Notes under the pieces: model-generated
Seen by the model: the letters and a program-made list of their open reading frames with translations, nothing else
What the model was told of the DNA's origin: nothing
Databases searched by the model: none
Assembly: GCA_021108035.1 (NCBI GenBank)
Contig: JAIORQ010000050.1
Span: 31,812 to 95,811, forward strand
Source of the DNA: Bacteroidales bacterium
Lineage (GTDB): Bacteria > Bacteroidota > Bacteroidia > Bacteroidales > JAADGE01
Direction of reading: 5' to 3'
DNA: 64,000 nt
Part shown: positions 1 to 9,283 of the stretch, piece after piece
How the letters are laid out: every line of letters begins with the position of its first letter
How positions within the stretch are numbered: position 1 is the stretch's first letter
Program-made: the position numbers and the translations under genes

Positions 1-734
1 TCAGCATAATATACACGAATCCCCAAATAAGAGAAAAGATAATTTAACATTCTTTCAAAAACGTGATTAAGAGGTAAAAAACTAATAGCAAGTTCTGCAT
101 CTTTCGGTACAGCCACTTCTGAATCTAAAACATTATTTACAAAGTTTTTATGGGTCATCATTACTCCTTTTGATAAACCTGTAGTACCTGAAGTATAGAT
201 GATTGATGACAAATCATTTTCTTCAACGGCATTTCTCATCTCAATCAACTTATCTTTATGTTTATCTTGTTTTTCTTCACCTGATTTCAGAAGATCTTCA
301 AAATTAGGAATGTCTTTTATTTGATCAAATGTGTAAACATTTTCAATAGATTTAACTTTTTGAACTATAGGATTAATGAAATCATAACGTTCTTTTGAAG
401 AGATAATTAACATTTTTGAATCCGAATGCGACAAAATATGTTCATATTCAATTTCATTTATAGTCGGATATACAGGTACATGAACAACACCTATTTGTTC
501 CATCCCGTAATCTATAATGTTCCACTCGGGGCGATTATTGGAAACCGATGCTATTTTATCACCCTTTTTAAATCCTAATTCTATTAAAGCATAACTGAAA
601 AGGTCTGCTTTTCGTTTAATTTCTTTCGCACTGAATTTTTCCCAAGTACCGTTTCTTTTTACGGCAAAATTGTCATCTTTGGAATAATTTTCAATTACAT
701 GATCAAGAATATCAAATGTTCTTTTTATTTCCAT
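1..734 (-). CDS. Long-chain acyl-CoA synthetase (AMP-forming), 5' part, runs off left edge
   Basis: Reading from the ATG at 734-732 toward position 1 gives about 244 codons without a stop, so the C-terminal part lies outside the window. The translation carries the AMP-binding P-loop-like motif YTSGTTGLSKGVMMTH and, further on, SFLPLNHVFERM, both typical of the FadD15-like long-chain fatty-acid CoA ligases of Bacteroidota. The family adenylates a fatty acid and transfers it to CoA at the inner face of the membrane. Family assignment is firm; chain-length preference cannot be read. The visible part lacks the C-terminal catalytic subdomain only because the window ends. Confidence 0.9.
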   Translation of the reverse strand, partial: MEIKRTFDILDHVIENYSKDDNFAVKRNGTWEKFSAKEIKRKADLFSYALIELGFKKGDKIASVSNNRPEWNIIDYGMEQIGVVHVPVYPTINEIEYEHILSHSDSKMLIISSKERYDFINPIVQKVKSIENVYTFDQIKDIPNFEDLLKSGEEKQDKHKDKLIEMRNAVEENDLSSIIYTSGTTGLSKGVMMTHKNFVNNVLDSEVAVPKDAELAISFLPLNHVFERMLNYLFSYLGIRVYYA

Positions 735-853
735 TTTGATTATTTTTTTGTTTATAAACATATCAAAATTAGTAAATATATTCACAGCACAAAATATTTT
801 TGTAATTGTGTGTAAAGTAGATGTTGTATATTAACAGAATCTGTAAATTGCTT

Positions 854-910
854 AGGCTTTGTAAATAAATAAGCGATGCTTTTAAAGGCAGTCATTCATT
901 TACAAAGCCT
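854..910. repeat. 13-bp perfect inverted repeat with 31-nt loop
   Basis: The arm AGGCTTTGTAAAT at 854-866 is exactly repeated in inverse orientation at 898-910, directly at the 3' end of the transposase-like remnant. It could be part of the end of a decayed insertion sequence or a hairpin. No U-tract follows, so an intrinsic terminator is less likely. Confidence 0.55.
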
Positions 911-1143
911 TAGTTCGTTAAAGACGCAATTGGGTTAACAGCCGGTGGATGAATTCCTAAACGAGCACAATACACAGAGGAAGTTATTTCATTTCGTTCA
1001 GTCGAAATTCTTACATTATCTTCGGTATAAAATATTTTACCAAATTTAATCTCTTTCCATCCTTTTTTACGTGTAAATATCATAGAGCAGTCAACTTTAA
1101 AAAGTTTTTTTATACTCATATGCAGAACTGTCTTGAAAATCAA
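910..1143 (-). pseudogene. Probable transposase fragment
   Basis: A 77-codon open frame whose central part (VDCSMIFTRKKGWKEIKFGKIF, read across two pieces of the motif) resembles from memory the segment around a catalytic Asp (usually VDGSM...GWKE.K.GRIF) of transposases common in Bacteroidota. The usual Gly is replaced by Cys, and no N- or C-terminal part of a full transposase is present nearby. I read it as a degraded fragment; an unrelated short spurious frame is the alternative. Confidence 0.35.
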
Positions 1144-1322
1144 TCATAAAGTTTTCAATGTCTTTATCTAATAAATTTAATAATATTAGCTATTTTTATC
1201 ATGTTTGTATTTTTTGGGGTTGTATATGATTCAAAATTAATTATTTGACATTACAATCCCAAATTTGTTAATTTGTCGTACACCCAATTAAAAGATATTG
1301 CAAGATTATTAATAATAATAAT

Positions 1323-1330
1323 TATCTTTG
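1323..1330 (+). promoter_or_regulatory. Bacteroidota -7 promoter element before cvpA-like gene
   Basis: TATCTTTG matches the TAnnTTTG consensus of the Bacteroidota housekeeping sigma factor and lies 24 bp before the chosen ATG. A TATTG at 1296-1300 may be the -33 element, although the 22-bp spacing is slightly long. The TTG inside the element is a possible but unlikely start codon. Confidence 0.6.
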
Positions 1331-1354
1331 CTATGGATAATTAAATTCTGTATT

Positions 1355-1864
1355 ATGGATATAAAAGTTGATACAGCCGTCAGTTTCTTAGATGTTTTTA
1401 TCGTTTTAGTGTTGATTTGGGCAATTTTCAAAGGATATAAAAGAGGACCTGTTGTACATGCCTTATCATTATTAATCATTGTGATTGGTATTGCTGTATT
1501 TGGAATTGCTTCTAAAAGCATAGCTGACTTTTTTCGAGACAGAGCAACTGTCCCGTTAGACAATCTTCATTTTTATATTTTTGCATTTTTATTTATGGCT
1601 ACAACATGGTTGTCAAATTTTGTTGCAAATAAAGTTGAAAAAGGAGCTTCAAAGCCCAAGGGTTTTATCAGTATTATTCTTGGTATAGTCGCAAGTATAG
1701 TCAAATACCTCTATATTTTAAGCATTACTTTATTATTTTTTGCTCAATTTGATAAAAGTTATAACATGACAGATGATGGAGAAAAAAGAAGAACAAAACT
1801 ATATGAAACCGTTAAAAGCATCGCACCTGAAACAATCAAAACCGTAAGCTTTTTAGAGCATTAA
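1355..1864 (+). CDS. CvpA-family membrane protein
   Basis: A 169-residue protein with about four hydrophobic segments (residues about 10-30, 35-50, 65-85 and 105-130) and the typical CvpA opening in which a short acidic stretch precedes a first helix ending in IFKGYKRG. CvpA proteins sit in the inner membrane; in E. coli CvpA is linked to colicin V production and envelope stress, and the molecular role is poorly known. The ATG at 1355 is chosen because an upstream in-frame TTG falls inside a promoter -7 element. The hydrophilic tail of about 35 residues is normal for the family. It is followed by tyrS, which has its own promoter. Confidence 0.75.
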   Translation: MDIKVDTAVSFLDVFIVLVLIWAIFKGYKRGPVVHALSLLIIVIGIAVFGIASKSIADFFRDRATVPLDNLHFYIFAFLFMATTWLSNFVANKVEKGASKPKGFISIILGIVASIVKYLYILSITLLFFAQFDKSYNMTDDGEKRRTKLYETVKSIAPETIKTVSFLEH

Positions 1865-1928
1865 ATCTCCCCAAACCAAAATCATTTATAAAACTTTCTG
1901 TAAAACTTTTAAGATAAACGATAATAAT

Positions 1929-1936
1929 TATCTTTG
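1929..1936 (+). promoter_or_regulatory. Bacteroidota -7 promoter element before tyrS
   Basis: TATCTTTG, identical to the element before the upstream gene, ends 15 bp before the tyrS ATG. The implied 5' leader is only about 10 nt. The upstream -33 region is poor (a T-run at 1907-1910). Confidence 0.6.
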
Positions 1937-1951
1937 CACAAATTTCTAAAT

Positions 1952-3253
1952 ATGGGTTTTACGGATGAAATAAAGTGGAGAGGCATGCTACATAATATCA
2001 TGCCCGGAACTGATGAGATGTTAAAAGAAGGGCAAGCATCCGCTTATGTAGGAATTGATCCGACTGCTGATTCTCTTCATATCGGGCATCTGGTAAGTGT
2101 TATGTTATTAAAAAACTTTCAAAGAGCCGGGCATCGGCCAATAGCATTAATCGGAGGTGCAACCGGAATGATAGGAGACCCTTCCGGCAAATCAAAAGAA
2201 AGAAATTTATTGGATATTAAGACATTAAGACATAATCAAGAAGCTATAAAAAACCAATTGAGTAAATTCCTTGATTTTTCTGATAATTGTGAAAATCAAG
2301 CATTAATGGTAAATAATTACGACTGGATGAGCAAATTCAGTTTCTTGGATTTTATTCGTGATGTCGGCAAGCACCTTTCTGTAAATTACATGATTGCAAA
2401 AGATTCTGTAAAGAAGAGAATGACAAGTTCAGATGATAAAGATGCTGAAGGTTTATCTTTTACCGAATTCAGTTACCAATTGGTACAAGGCTATGATTTT
2501 TTACATCTGTATAAAAAATATAATTGTAAACTTCAAATGGGTGGTTCAGATCAATGGGGAAACATTACTACCGGAACTGAATTAATCAGAAGAATGTTGC
2601 AAGGAAAAGCTTATGCCTTAACAAGCCCTTTGATTACAAAAGCAGACGGAGGTAAATTCGGCAAAACCGAAAAAGGTAACATTTGGTTAGATCCCGAAAA
2701 AACTTCACCTTATGAATTTTATCAATTTTGGATTAACACTACTGATGAAGATGCAGAAAAGTATTTAAAAATTTTTACTGTACTTAATAAAGATGAAATT
2801 AAATCTTTAGTAAATGAACATAAAGAAGCTCCTCATACCAGAGTTCTGCAAAAGAAATTAGCGGAAGAATTAACTGTTATGGTTCACAGCAAGGAAGATT
2901 ATGATACATCAGTTGCAGCTTCTCGTATGTTGTTCGGAAAAGGAACTAAAGAACAATTACAATCTTTAGATAATAAAACATTTAATGCTGTTTTTTCCGG
3001 TGTTCCGAATTATAATATCAATACAAATCTTTTGAAAAAAGGAATCAATATTGTTGAACTTTTAGCAGAACATACTAATACTTTTGCTTCAAAAGGCGAA
3101 TGCCGCAGACTAATGAAAGACAATGGCTTAAGTATTAATCAAGAAAAACAAAATAATCAAGAATATATTATTACATCAGCTGATTTAATTAATAATAAAT
3201 ATATTTTAATAAGAAAAGGAAAAAAAAATTATTCATACATCTTTATAAAATAA
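1952..3253 (+). CDS. tyrS: Tyrosyl-tRNA synthetase
   Basis: A 433-residue class I aminoacyl-tRNA synthetase that charges tRNA-Tyr in the cytoplasm. The HIGH signature is visible as [10 protein letters not shown] in the first 50 residues, and the KMSKS loop has the TyrRS form KFGKTEKGN near residue 230. The motif [10 protein letters not shown] is the tyrosine-site signature. The C-terminal 80 residues look like the S4 RNA-binding domain ([18 protein letters not shown]). Length is normal for bacterial TyrRS. The ATG at 1952 is preferred over a TTG at 1934 that lies within the promoter element. The wzz-like gene starts 6 nt after the stop, so the two are probably co-transcribed. Confidence 0.97.
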   Translation: MGFTDEIKWRGMLHNIMPGTDEMLKEGQASAYVGIDPTADSLHIGHLVSVMLLKNFQRAGHRPIALIGGATGMIGDPSGKSKERNLLDIKTLRHNQEAIKNQLSKFLDFSDNCENQALMVNNYDWMSKFSFLDFIRDVGKHLSVNYMIAKDSVKKRMTSSDDKDAEGLSFTEFSYQLVQGYDFLHLYKKYNCKLQMGGSDQWGNITTGTELIRRMLQGKAYALTSPLITKADGGKFGKTEKGNIWLDPEKTSPYEFYQFWINTTDEDAEKYLKIFTVLNKDEIKSLVNEHKEAPHTRVLQKKLAEELTVMVHSKEDYDTSVAASRMLFGKGTKEQLQSLDNKTFNAVFSGVPNYNINTNLLKKGINIVELLAEHTNTFASKGECRRLMKDNGLSINQEKQNNQEYIITSADLINNKYILIRKGKKNYSYIFIK

Positions 3254-3259
3254 ACGATA

Positions 3260-4288
3260 ATGGAAAATCAAAAAACATTTGATCTGCTTGATATATTCAT
3301 ATACTTATGGAAGAAAAAAATACCGATAATAATAGTTACAGTTGCAGGTGCAATTATTTCAATTATTGTATCATTAATGATGACCGACTATTTTAAAGCC
3401 GAAACAGTATTATTTCCAACAACATTTATTTCACCTGCTACAAGCATGTTACGTATTAATACAAATCAAGAAACTGACCCAATGATTATTGGAGATGAAG
3501 ATGATTTAGAGAGAATGATACAACTGTTAAAATCAGACTTTATAACTGAAAAGATTATTCAAAAATACGACTTAATAAATCACTACGACATTTCTCCGAA
3601 TGACCCGTATTTAAAAACAAAAGTAACAAAAGCTTATAAAGGTAATGTTACTTTCAGTAAAACTCCATATCAAGGTGTAATAATATCAGTTGTTGATACT
3701 GACCCGGTTACAGCTTCAAAAATATCTAATGATATTTCTGTTCTTTTTGATTCGCTTGTAAATGATATGCAAAGACAAAGATTAATAGAAGCATATGATA
3801 TTACATTAAAGGCTTATAATTCTGAATTAGAGTTTGTTAATAAACTTGAAGATTCATTAGATATTTATCGACAACTTGGAGTATTAGACTATTTTAAAGA
3901 AGTGGAACGATACAGTGAGGCTTTTGGTAAAGCTGTTGGAAATAATACTTTATCAAATAAAGGACAGCGTTTTTTTGATAATAAATTTGCTCTTCTACAA
4001 AAATACGGGAAAAAGGCATATTCTCTTACCTCACAAATAAATATTTTAAGAAAAAATTCTGCTCAATTACGCTTGAATTTAGTACAAACAGAGCAAAATT
4101 TGAAACAACCTATGACTCATAAATACGTAATAAGTTATGCTCAACCACCGGATAAAAAGGCTTTCCCTAAAAGAATGTTCATTGTTATTTTTTCTACATT
4201 CGGGGCATTTATGTTTGCTGTTGCTTTAATTTTATTCCTCGATTTTATTAAGGAATTTATAAATCGCATTAAAAAAGAAAAACAATAA
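3260..4288 (+). CDS. Wzz/GumC-type chain-length determinant protein
   Basis: A 342-residue protein with the polysaccharide co-polymerase layout: short cytoplasmic N-terminus (LLDIFIYLWKKKIPI), a first transmembrane helix at about residues 20-42, a long periplasmic, partly coiled-coil region, the proline-containing segment AQPPDKKAFPKRM before the second helix (about 305-330), and a short basic tail. No tyrosine-kinase domain is attached. The family sets the chain length of O-antigen or exopolysaccharide in the inner membrane. The next gene is an O-antigen ligase/polymerase-like protein that begins 1 nt after this stop, which supports a surface-polysaccharide role, although no glycosyltransferases are near. 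Confidence 0.85.
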   Translation: MENQKTFDLLDIFIYLWKKKIPIIIVTVAGAIISIIVSLMMTDYFKAETVLFPTTFISPATSMLRINTNQETDPMIIGDEDDLERMIQLLKSDFITEKIIQKYDLINHYDISPNDPYLKTKVTKAYKGNVTFSKTPYQGVIISVVDTDPVTASKISNDISVLFDSLVNDMQRQRLIEAYDITLKAYNSELEFVNKLEDSLDIYRQLGVLDYFKEVERYSEAFGKAVGNNTLSNKGQRFFDNKFALLQKYGKKAYSLTSQINILRKNSAQLRLNLVQTEQNLKQPMTHKYVISYAQPPDKKAFPKRMFIVIFSTFGAFMFAVALILFLDFIKEFINRIKKEKQ

Positions 4289-4289
4289 A

Positions 4290-5774
4290 TTGTTCACTCA
4301 AGAATCGAAATATAATAACTTATTAATAATAAGTATCGGACTGCTGTATATTTTTATAAATGCATTTTTTGTATATTATCATGGTCTCATATACTTTGCA
4401 TTTTTTCCGCTTATATTGATTGTAGGTATCATTACATTATTGGCTTATGATAAAATTTTCTATTTGGTTGCTTTTTTAACTCCTTTGTCATTAAGTTTAT
4501 CATATTTTAATCCTGAAATATCTTTTAATTTATCAATACTTACTGAACCACTGTTAATATTGCTTCTGCTTATATTAATATTCAAGTTCTTTTTGTATCA
4601 TCAAAGTGAAGTTGCTGTAATTAAACATCCGGTAACAATTTCATTGTTATTTTTACTGTTTTGGACATTAATAACATCGGCAACCAGTACAATGCCCGGT
4701 GTGTCATTTAAATTTTTAATCTCAAAATTATGGTTTATTATACCAATCTTTTTTTTCGGTATAATTCTTTTTAAAAAAATCTCAAATATTAAAGTCTTTA
4801 TTTGGGCTTATTCAATATCTTTACTGATAGTTGTAATTTACAGTACAATAAGGTTAGGTCAAACTTCATTCTTAGCTCGAAATGCTGCACATTTTGTTGT
4901 TAAACCTTTTTATAATGATCATACTGTTTATGGTGCAATATTAGCTCTTTTTGCACCTGTTTTATGGGGTTTAACATTTAATGCAAATTACAAGCCGCAA
5001 ATAAAAATTATAGCCGGTTTTTTTGCTTCAATGTTTACTTTAGGAATAATATTATCATATTCCAGAGCATCTTGGTTAGGAATAATAGCAGCATCCGGTG
5101 TCTTTGTAATTATTAAACTGCGAATAAAAATCAGATATATTTTAACAATTATGCTGATTGGAATTGCATTTTTATCAGCATTTTGGTTTCAAATTATTGA
5201 TAAATTGGAAAAAAACAATCAAGACTCCTCTTCAAATATCTCTCATCATATAAGCTCAATAACGAATATATCAACTGATGCCTCAAATGTTGAGAGACTT
5301 AACAGGTGGTATTGTGCAGTTGAAATGTTCAAAGAAAAACCTCTTGTCGGATGGGGTCCCGGAACATATCAGTTTCAGTATGCCCCTTTTCAGAAAAAAA
5401 GAATGAGAACTATTATCAGTACTAATTTCGGAAATGTCGGCAATGCACACAGTGAATATCTGGGGCCGCTTGCAGAACAAGGCATTTTAGGAAGTTTAGC
5501 TTTTATTTGGTTAACTGTAACTATTTTAATTACAGGATTCAGAATTCATAAATTTGCTGCTGATAAAAAAGTAAAATCATTAGCCTTATCAATAACACTT
5601 GGGTTTATTACATACTTTATTCACGGGCTAATGAATAATTTTTTGGATTCTGACAAAATTGCAATCCCTTTCTTCGGGTTTGCGGCTGTTTTAGTTGCAC
5701 TTGATGTTTTTCACAATTCAAAAAACATTCAAAAAAAACCGGTGAATAAAAATGCCGTGACAACAGCAATATAA
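4290..5774 (+). CDS. O-antigen ligase / Wzy-like polymerase membrane protein
   Basis: A 494-residue polytopic membrane protein with roughly 11-12 hydrophobic helices and the Wzy_C/O-antigen ligase signatures: SYSRASWLG, then a large periplasmic loop containing GWGPGTYQFQY and NAHSEYLGPLAEQGILG, in which the His of AHSEYL is the conserved ligase residue. It uses a TTG start at 4290, 1 nt after the wzz-like stop; the first in-frame ATG is too far inside to be used. Ligases join undecaprenyl-linked glycan to lipid A core; Wzy polymerases are hard to separate from them by sequence. Confidence 0.85.
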   Translation: MFTQESKYNNLLIISIGLLYIFINAFFVYYHGLIYFAFFPLILIVGIITLLAYDKIFYLVAFLTPLSLSLSYFNPEISFNLSILTEPLLILLLLILIFKFFLYHQSEVAVIKHPVTISLLFLLFWTLITSATSTMPGVSFKFLISKLWFIIPIFFFGIILFKKISNIKVFIWAYSISLLIVVIYSTIRLGQTSFLARNAAHFVVKPFYNDHTVYGAILALFAPVLWGLTFNANYKPQIKIIAGFFASMFTLGIILSYSRASWLGIIAASGVFVIIKLRIKIRYILTIMLIGIAFLSAFWFQIIDKLEKNNQDSSSNISHHISSITNISTDASNVERLNRWYCAVEMFKEKPLVGWGPGTYQFQYAPFQKKRMRTIISTNFGNVGNAHSEYLGPLAEQGILGSLAFIWLTVTILITGFRIHKFAADKKVKSLALSITLGFITYFIHGLMNNFLDSDKIAIPFFGFAAVLVALDVFHNSKNIQKKPVNKNAVTTAI

Positions 5775-5814
5775 AACTACTGTCATGTCAAACCTAATTT
5801 GTCGCACCCAAACC

Positions 5815-5843
5815 CGTCTGACTGCTTGGAGCGGTCGGACGGA
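5815..5843. repeat. GC-rich hairpin
   Basis: Arms CCGTCTGAC (5815-5823) and GTCGGACGG (5835-5843) form a 9-bp stem with one G-U pair and an 11-nt loop. Its base composition contrasts with the AT-rich surroundings. It follows the polysaccharide operon and has no T-run, so it is not a classic terminator. It lies upstream of the likely start of the next gene. Confidence 0.5.
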
Positions 5844-5883
5844 TTGCGATACTTTACGTCAGAATACACTTGACTTAACAATA

Positions 5884-6213
5884 ATGAATAAAACTGTATC
5901 ATACAGAAAACCCCTTTCAATATTCATGATGATTGTTTTTTTCAGCCCCTTGCTGGTAAAGGCAACGCATTTTCTGTATGTACACCATGAGCATCATCAT
6001 ATTTCTTTTTCGGACAAACCGGAAATTAACGGGAAACATAAAAAATGTCCGATTTGTGCTTACGAATTTGTCGAATTTATTGATAATGAAAATCCGCAAA
6101 ATACCGGCAAACCTGAATTCTTTTCAGATTATTATACTTTTCAACGACAAAGTGCATGTATAATACTTTCTTTCCACTCATTTAACCCGCGAGGTCCGCC
6201 TGTTAATAATTAG
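5884..6213 (+). CDS. Small exported His/Cys-rich protein, probable metal-associated
   Basis: A 109-residue protein not matched to a named family. It has a hydrophobic N-terminal helix (residues about 10-28), then a histidine cluster YVHHEHHHISF, a CPIC pair, and a C-terminal segment ending in HSFNPRGPPVNN. His and Cys clusters after an export signal suggest binding of a transition metal outside the inner membrane. It lies directly upstream of a ZnuD-like TonB receptor, and small His/CPIC proteins beside TonB receptors are, to my recollection, common in Bacteroidota. The start at 5884 is chosen because an upstream in-frame ATG would include a GC-rich hairpin and a non-hydrophobic leader. The metal role is inference. 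Confidence 0.6.
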   Translation: MNKTVSYRKPLSIFMMIVFFSPLLVKATHFLYVHHEHHHISFSDKPEINGKHKKCPICAYEFVEFIDNENPQNTGKPEFFSDYYTFQRQSACIILSFHSFNPRGPPVNN

Positions 6214-6350
6214 ATTTGGCTCAAGTTTTTTAACGCTTTTTAGCGTTTTACACCGCTTAAAAGCTAATTATTTTTGTATTATCACAATTATTCTAAACTA
6301 AAGCCTTAAATTTTTTAGCGACAACATTATTAATACTCATTAACAAGCCA

Positions 6351-6476
6351 TTCTGTTTAAAAAAGGTGCAAAGCAACTAATTCTGCAAAACACCTAAAAA
6401 TTTTCATGCTTATATTCTGTCAATTAAAAAAGTTGCTATGCACCTTTTCGGCAAAATTGCACCTTTTTAAACAGAA
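6351..6476. repeat. Palindromic dispersed element A, copy 1
   Basis: A 126-bp element bounded by a nearly perfect terminal inverted repeat of 19-20 bp (6351-6370 and 6458-6476, one extra A on the left). Inside, AAAAGGTGCAAAGCAACT (6361-6378) also pairs with 6431-6448. A second copy lies at 61074-61189 with the same inner sequences but different outer stem bases. The rest of the 355-bp gap between genes (6214-6568) shows only a small GCTTTTTAGC-type hairpin and AT-rich DNA. It resembles a MITE or REP-like element. Confidence 0.75.
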
Positions 6477-6568
6477 CTCTTAAAACAAATTGCTGTAAAA
6501 CCTATATTATATGGTTTTGTTGTGAGTGTTGTCGTATTATAAATAATTCTGTTAAAATACATTACAAA

Positions 6569-8800
6569 ATGAAATTAAAATATAAAATATCAATAATACT
6601 TATTATTTTATTATCAATAATAAATCAACAGGGATTTACCCAAAATATTATTAAAGGAAAAGTAACAGATAAAACAACAAACGAGGCAATGCCTTTTGCC
6701 GATGTTTATATTCCCGAACACAATAAAGGCACGTTAACAGATGAAAAAGGCGAATTTATATTGACTAATTTACCTAAAGGTGAATTTAAAATCCGGTTTT
6801 CATATGTGGGATATAAAACTGTTATCAAAACCGGTTTTGCCGAAAATAAGGAAACAATATTAAATATTGAAATGGAAACAGCTGTATTACAAGCCGAAGA
6901 GGTTGTGATTTCCGGCGGGACATATTCAACACAACACGAAAATGCTGTTAAAATTGAACTGATAAAAAGCAAAGAAATTGCTTCTGCAGGCACACCTACT
7001 TTTATCGAAGCCCTTGCCGGTATGCCCGGCATAGATATGATTGCCAAAGGCACAGGTGTAGCTAAACCGGTTATCAGAGGTTTGTCCGGGACCAACATAT
7101 TGATGCTCAACAATGGTGTAAAAATGGAAAACTTTCAATTTTCGGAAAACCATCCCTTTATCATTGATGAATTCGGCATTGACCGAATTGAAATAATAAA
7201 AGGTCCTGCTTCTTTACTATACGGCTCTGATGCCGTTGGTGGTGTTATCAATGTGATAAAGGAAAAACCGGCACCGACAGGGAAAATTCTCGGTGATTAC
7301 AATATGCAATACCACTCAAACACACAAGGAGTTGTAAGCAATCTTGGTATAAAAGGAAGTTCCGAAAGTATTTTTTGGGGTTTACGAGGCGGGATAAAAA
7401 ACCATACTGATTACAGAGACGGCAATGATGATTATATTCCCAATACCCGTTTTAATGAATACAGCTTTAAAGCCAATGTGGGTATAAACAAATCATTCGG
7501 ACTGTTCCGGTTGTATTATGATTACAATCAACCTAAACTTGGGATGTGCGTTGGGGATGCTGTTCCGTTAATAACCGAAAACGGAAGAGAAAACAAATTT
7601 TGGTATCAGGATTTGACAAATCATATTATTTCTGCCGGAAATACTTTATTCTTCAGAAAATATAAACTTGATTTAAACGCATCTTACCAAATGAACAACA
7701 GAAAATTACAAACTGATGAAAATATGCCGTTTTTTAAAATGGTGGATATGGATATGAATACATTTTCATATGAAGTAAAGACTTATCTGCCTTCAACAGT
7801 AAATTCGGAATATATCGTTGGATTACAGGGAGCTGACAAAACAAACAGAAACAATGAAGCTCCGAATCATATACTGCCCGATGCCGATGTGAATGATTTT
7901 TCAGTTTTTGGATTAGCTCAATATACTTTTTTTAAAAAGCTGAAAACCCAAGCCGGTATCAGATATGATACCCGTTCCGTATCAACAGAGGCAGAGACAA
8001 ACAAAGTGGCTGTTAATACTGATTACGGAAATATGAGTGCTTCTTTGGGTTCAACATATAAAGTAAATAAAAATATTTTATTGCGTATAAATTTTGCTTC
8101 TGCTTACAGAACCCCTAACATTGCAGAATTAACGCAAAACGGTTTGCACGGGGCAAGATATGAACAAGGAAATCCCGATTTAAAATCACAACGCAGTTAC
8201 GAAGCCGATTTGAGCACCCATTTTCATTCAAAATATCTGATGGTTGATGTTTCCGGTTTTTATAACAGTATTTATGATTATATTTTTATTGCCCCAACTG
8301 ACGATACAATTACCGGCGGCGATAAAATTTATAGATACTCGCAAACCAATGCCGAAATTTACGGAGGTGAACTTGCTGTTGATGTATTACCTTTTAAATG
8401 GCTGAACTTTAAAACAAGTTGTGCTTATTTGATCGGGAAACAAGATGACGGAAATTATTTGCCGTTTATTCCGCAAAATAAACTGCGTTTTGAAATAAAG
8501 TTTCAAAAACAAAAATTTTCTTTTTTGAATAATACCTTTTTTAAAATTGGCGGGCTTTATGCTGCAAAGCATAACAATCCTGCAATGTTTGAAACAGAAA
8601 CCGACAACTATTTTATATTAAACGCAGGAACAGGGGCAGATATAAAATGTGCAAATCAGACAGTATCTTTGTCTGTTCAGGCTAATAACTTGCTGAATGA
8701 AACCTATACAGACCATTTATCAACATTGAAGGGCATGGGCTGTTATAATATTGGCAGAAACATTAGTATAAACCTGAAAATCCCGTTTGGACTGAAATAA
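6569..8800 (+). CDS. TonB-dependent outer-membrane receptor, ZnuD-like
   Basis: A 743-residue receptor. Residues 1-25 form a signal peptide ending in GFTQ. Residues about 28-110 are a carboxypeptidase-regulatory-like domain (GKVTDKTTNEAMPFADVYIP). The plug follows with PVIRGLSGTNILMLNNGVKM and GPASLLYGSDAVGGVINV, and the rest is a beta-barrel with an aromatic-ended C-terminus. The plug wording is closest, from memory, to zinc receptors of the ZnuD group, which fits the upstream His/Cys-rich small protein. No SusD-like lipoprotein is adjacent, so a glycan importer is unlikely. Zinc or another divalent metal is the favoured substrate but this is inference. Confidence 0.85.
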   Translation: MKLKYKISIILIILLSIINQQGFTQNIIKGKVTDKTTNEAMPFADVYIPEHNKGTLTDEKGEFILTNLPKGEFKIRFSYVGYKTVIKTGFAENKETILNIEMETAVLQAEEVVISGGTYSTQHENAVKIELIKSKEIASAGTPTFIEALAGMPGIDMIAKGTGVAKPVIRGLSGTNILMLNNGVKMENFQFSENHPFIIDEFGIDRIEIIKGPASLLYGSDAVGGVINVIKEKPAPTGKILGDYNMQYHSNTQGVVSNLGIKGSSESIFWGLRGGIKNHTDYRDGNDDYIPNTRFNEYSFKANVGINKSFGLFRLYYDYNQPKLGMCVGDAVPLITENGRENKFWYQDLTNHIISAGNTLFFRKYKLDLNASYQMNNRKLQTDENMPFFKMVDMDMNTFSYEVKTYLPSTVNSEYIVGLQGADKTNRNNEAPNHILPDADVNDFSVFGLAQYTFFKKLKTQAGIRYDTRSVSTEAETNKVAVNTDYGNMSASLGSTYKVNKNILLRINFASAYRTPNIAELTQNGLHGARYEQGNPDLKSQRSYEADLSTHFHSKYLMVDVSGFYNSIYDYIFIAPTDDTITGGDKIYRYSQTNAEIYGGELAVDVLPFKWLNFKTSCAYLIGKQDDGNYLPFIPQNKLRFEIKFQKQKFSFLNNTFFKIGGLYAAKHNNPAMFETETDNYFILNAGTGADIKCANQTVSLSVQANNLLNETYTDHLSTLKGMGCYNIGRNISINLKIPFGLK

Positions 8801-8835
8801 ATCTCAATTATTAAGATGCCTTATGAGCAATTATA

Positions 8836-8905
8836 CCCGTACGGACGGAGTGTGTGAAATCTCTGTTATTTAAAATTTACTTTCGTTCCACTTTTATTAT
8901 TATAT
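8836..8905. repeat. Intergenic direct repeat, copy 1
   Basis: About 70 bp starting CCCGTACGGACGG and continuing through TGAAATC...TTATTTAAA...TTTCGTTCCACTTTTA. It matches 9182-9250 at most positions by eye, 346 bp away in the same orientation. It lies in the 483-bp non-coding gap 8801-9283 between the receptor and the convergent U32 gene; the rest of the gap is AT-rich and featureless. Confidence 0.6.
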
Positions 8906-9165
8906 TGACTTTAAGCATTTTACTGAATAACGAATATTGATTAACGAATGATGATTTTTGAAGTATTTAATACGAAAATTACATTTTTTTTTGAAATTAA
9001 AAATTTATTTAACAAGTAATTTACGGATAATCAAACATATACGATATATGTATGAATATAGAAATACTTTTTAAATCAAAAATCGTTAATCCTTGTTCTT
9101 AAATCAAATAGCTAATTATCAACATTTAACAATAAATTGAACGAAATAAAAAATTTAACAATCGT

Positions 9166-9250
9166 GATTTCAGTCACCCCACCCGTATAGACGGGATGAC
9201 TGAAATCAATATTATTTAAAGTTTAATTTCGTTTCACTTTTAATTATTTA
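9166..9250. repeat. Intergenic direct repeat, copy 2, with strong palindrome
   Basis: The second copy of the repeat (9182-9250) overlaps a two-part hairpin at 9166-9207. The outer arms GATTTCAGTCA and TGACTGAAATC (9166-9176 and 9197-9207) are perfect, and an inner stem CCCGT-ATAG-ACGGG lies at 9182-9195. It sits between convergent genes, so it may also act as a bidirectional terminator, although T-runs are weak. Confidence 0.65.
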
Positions 9251-9283
9251 GCTTGTGAAGATTTGTGTCAACTTAATGTGTCG

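Larger units (their letters stand above)
735..1322. other. Non-coding stretch between acyl-CoA synthetase and cvpA-like gene
   Basis: This 0.6-kb stretch holds a 13-bp inverted repeat (854-866 and 898-910), a short transposase-like remnant on the minus strand (910-1143), and otherwise only AT-rich sequence that should contain the divergent promoters of the two flanking genes. No RNA gene was recognised. Confidence 0.5.

Noticed and set aside
3260..5774. Wzz and ligase genes as the edge of a full O-antigen cluster.
   Set aside because: No glycosyltransferase, flippase or sugar-nucleotide gene is found on either side, so only the two-gene unit is supported.
5785..5883. An upstream in-frame ATG (5785) that would add 33 residues to the His/Cys-rich small protein.
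   Set aside because: The extension spans a GC-rich hairpin, is not hydrophobic, and would bury the export signal that begins after the ATG at 5884.
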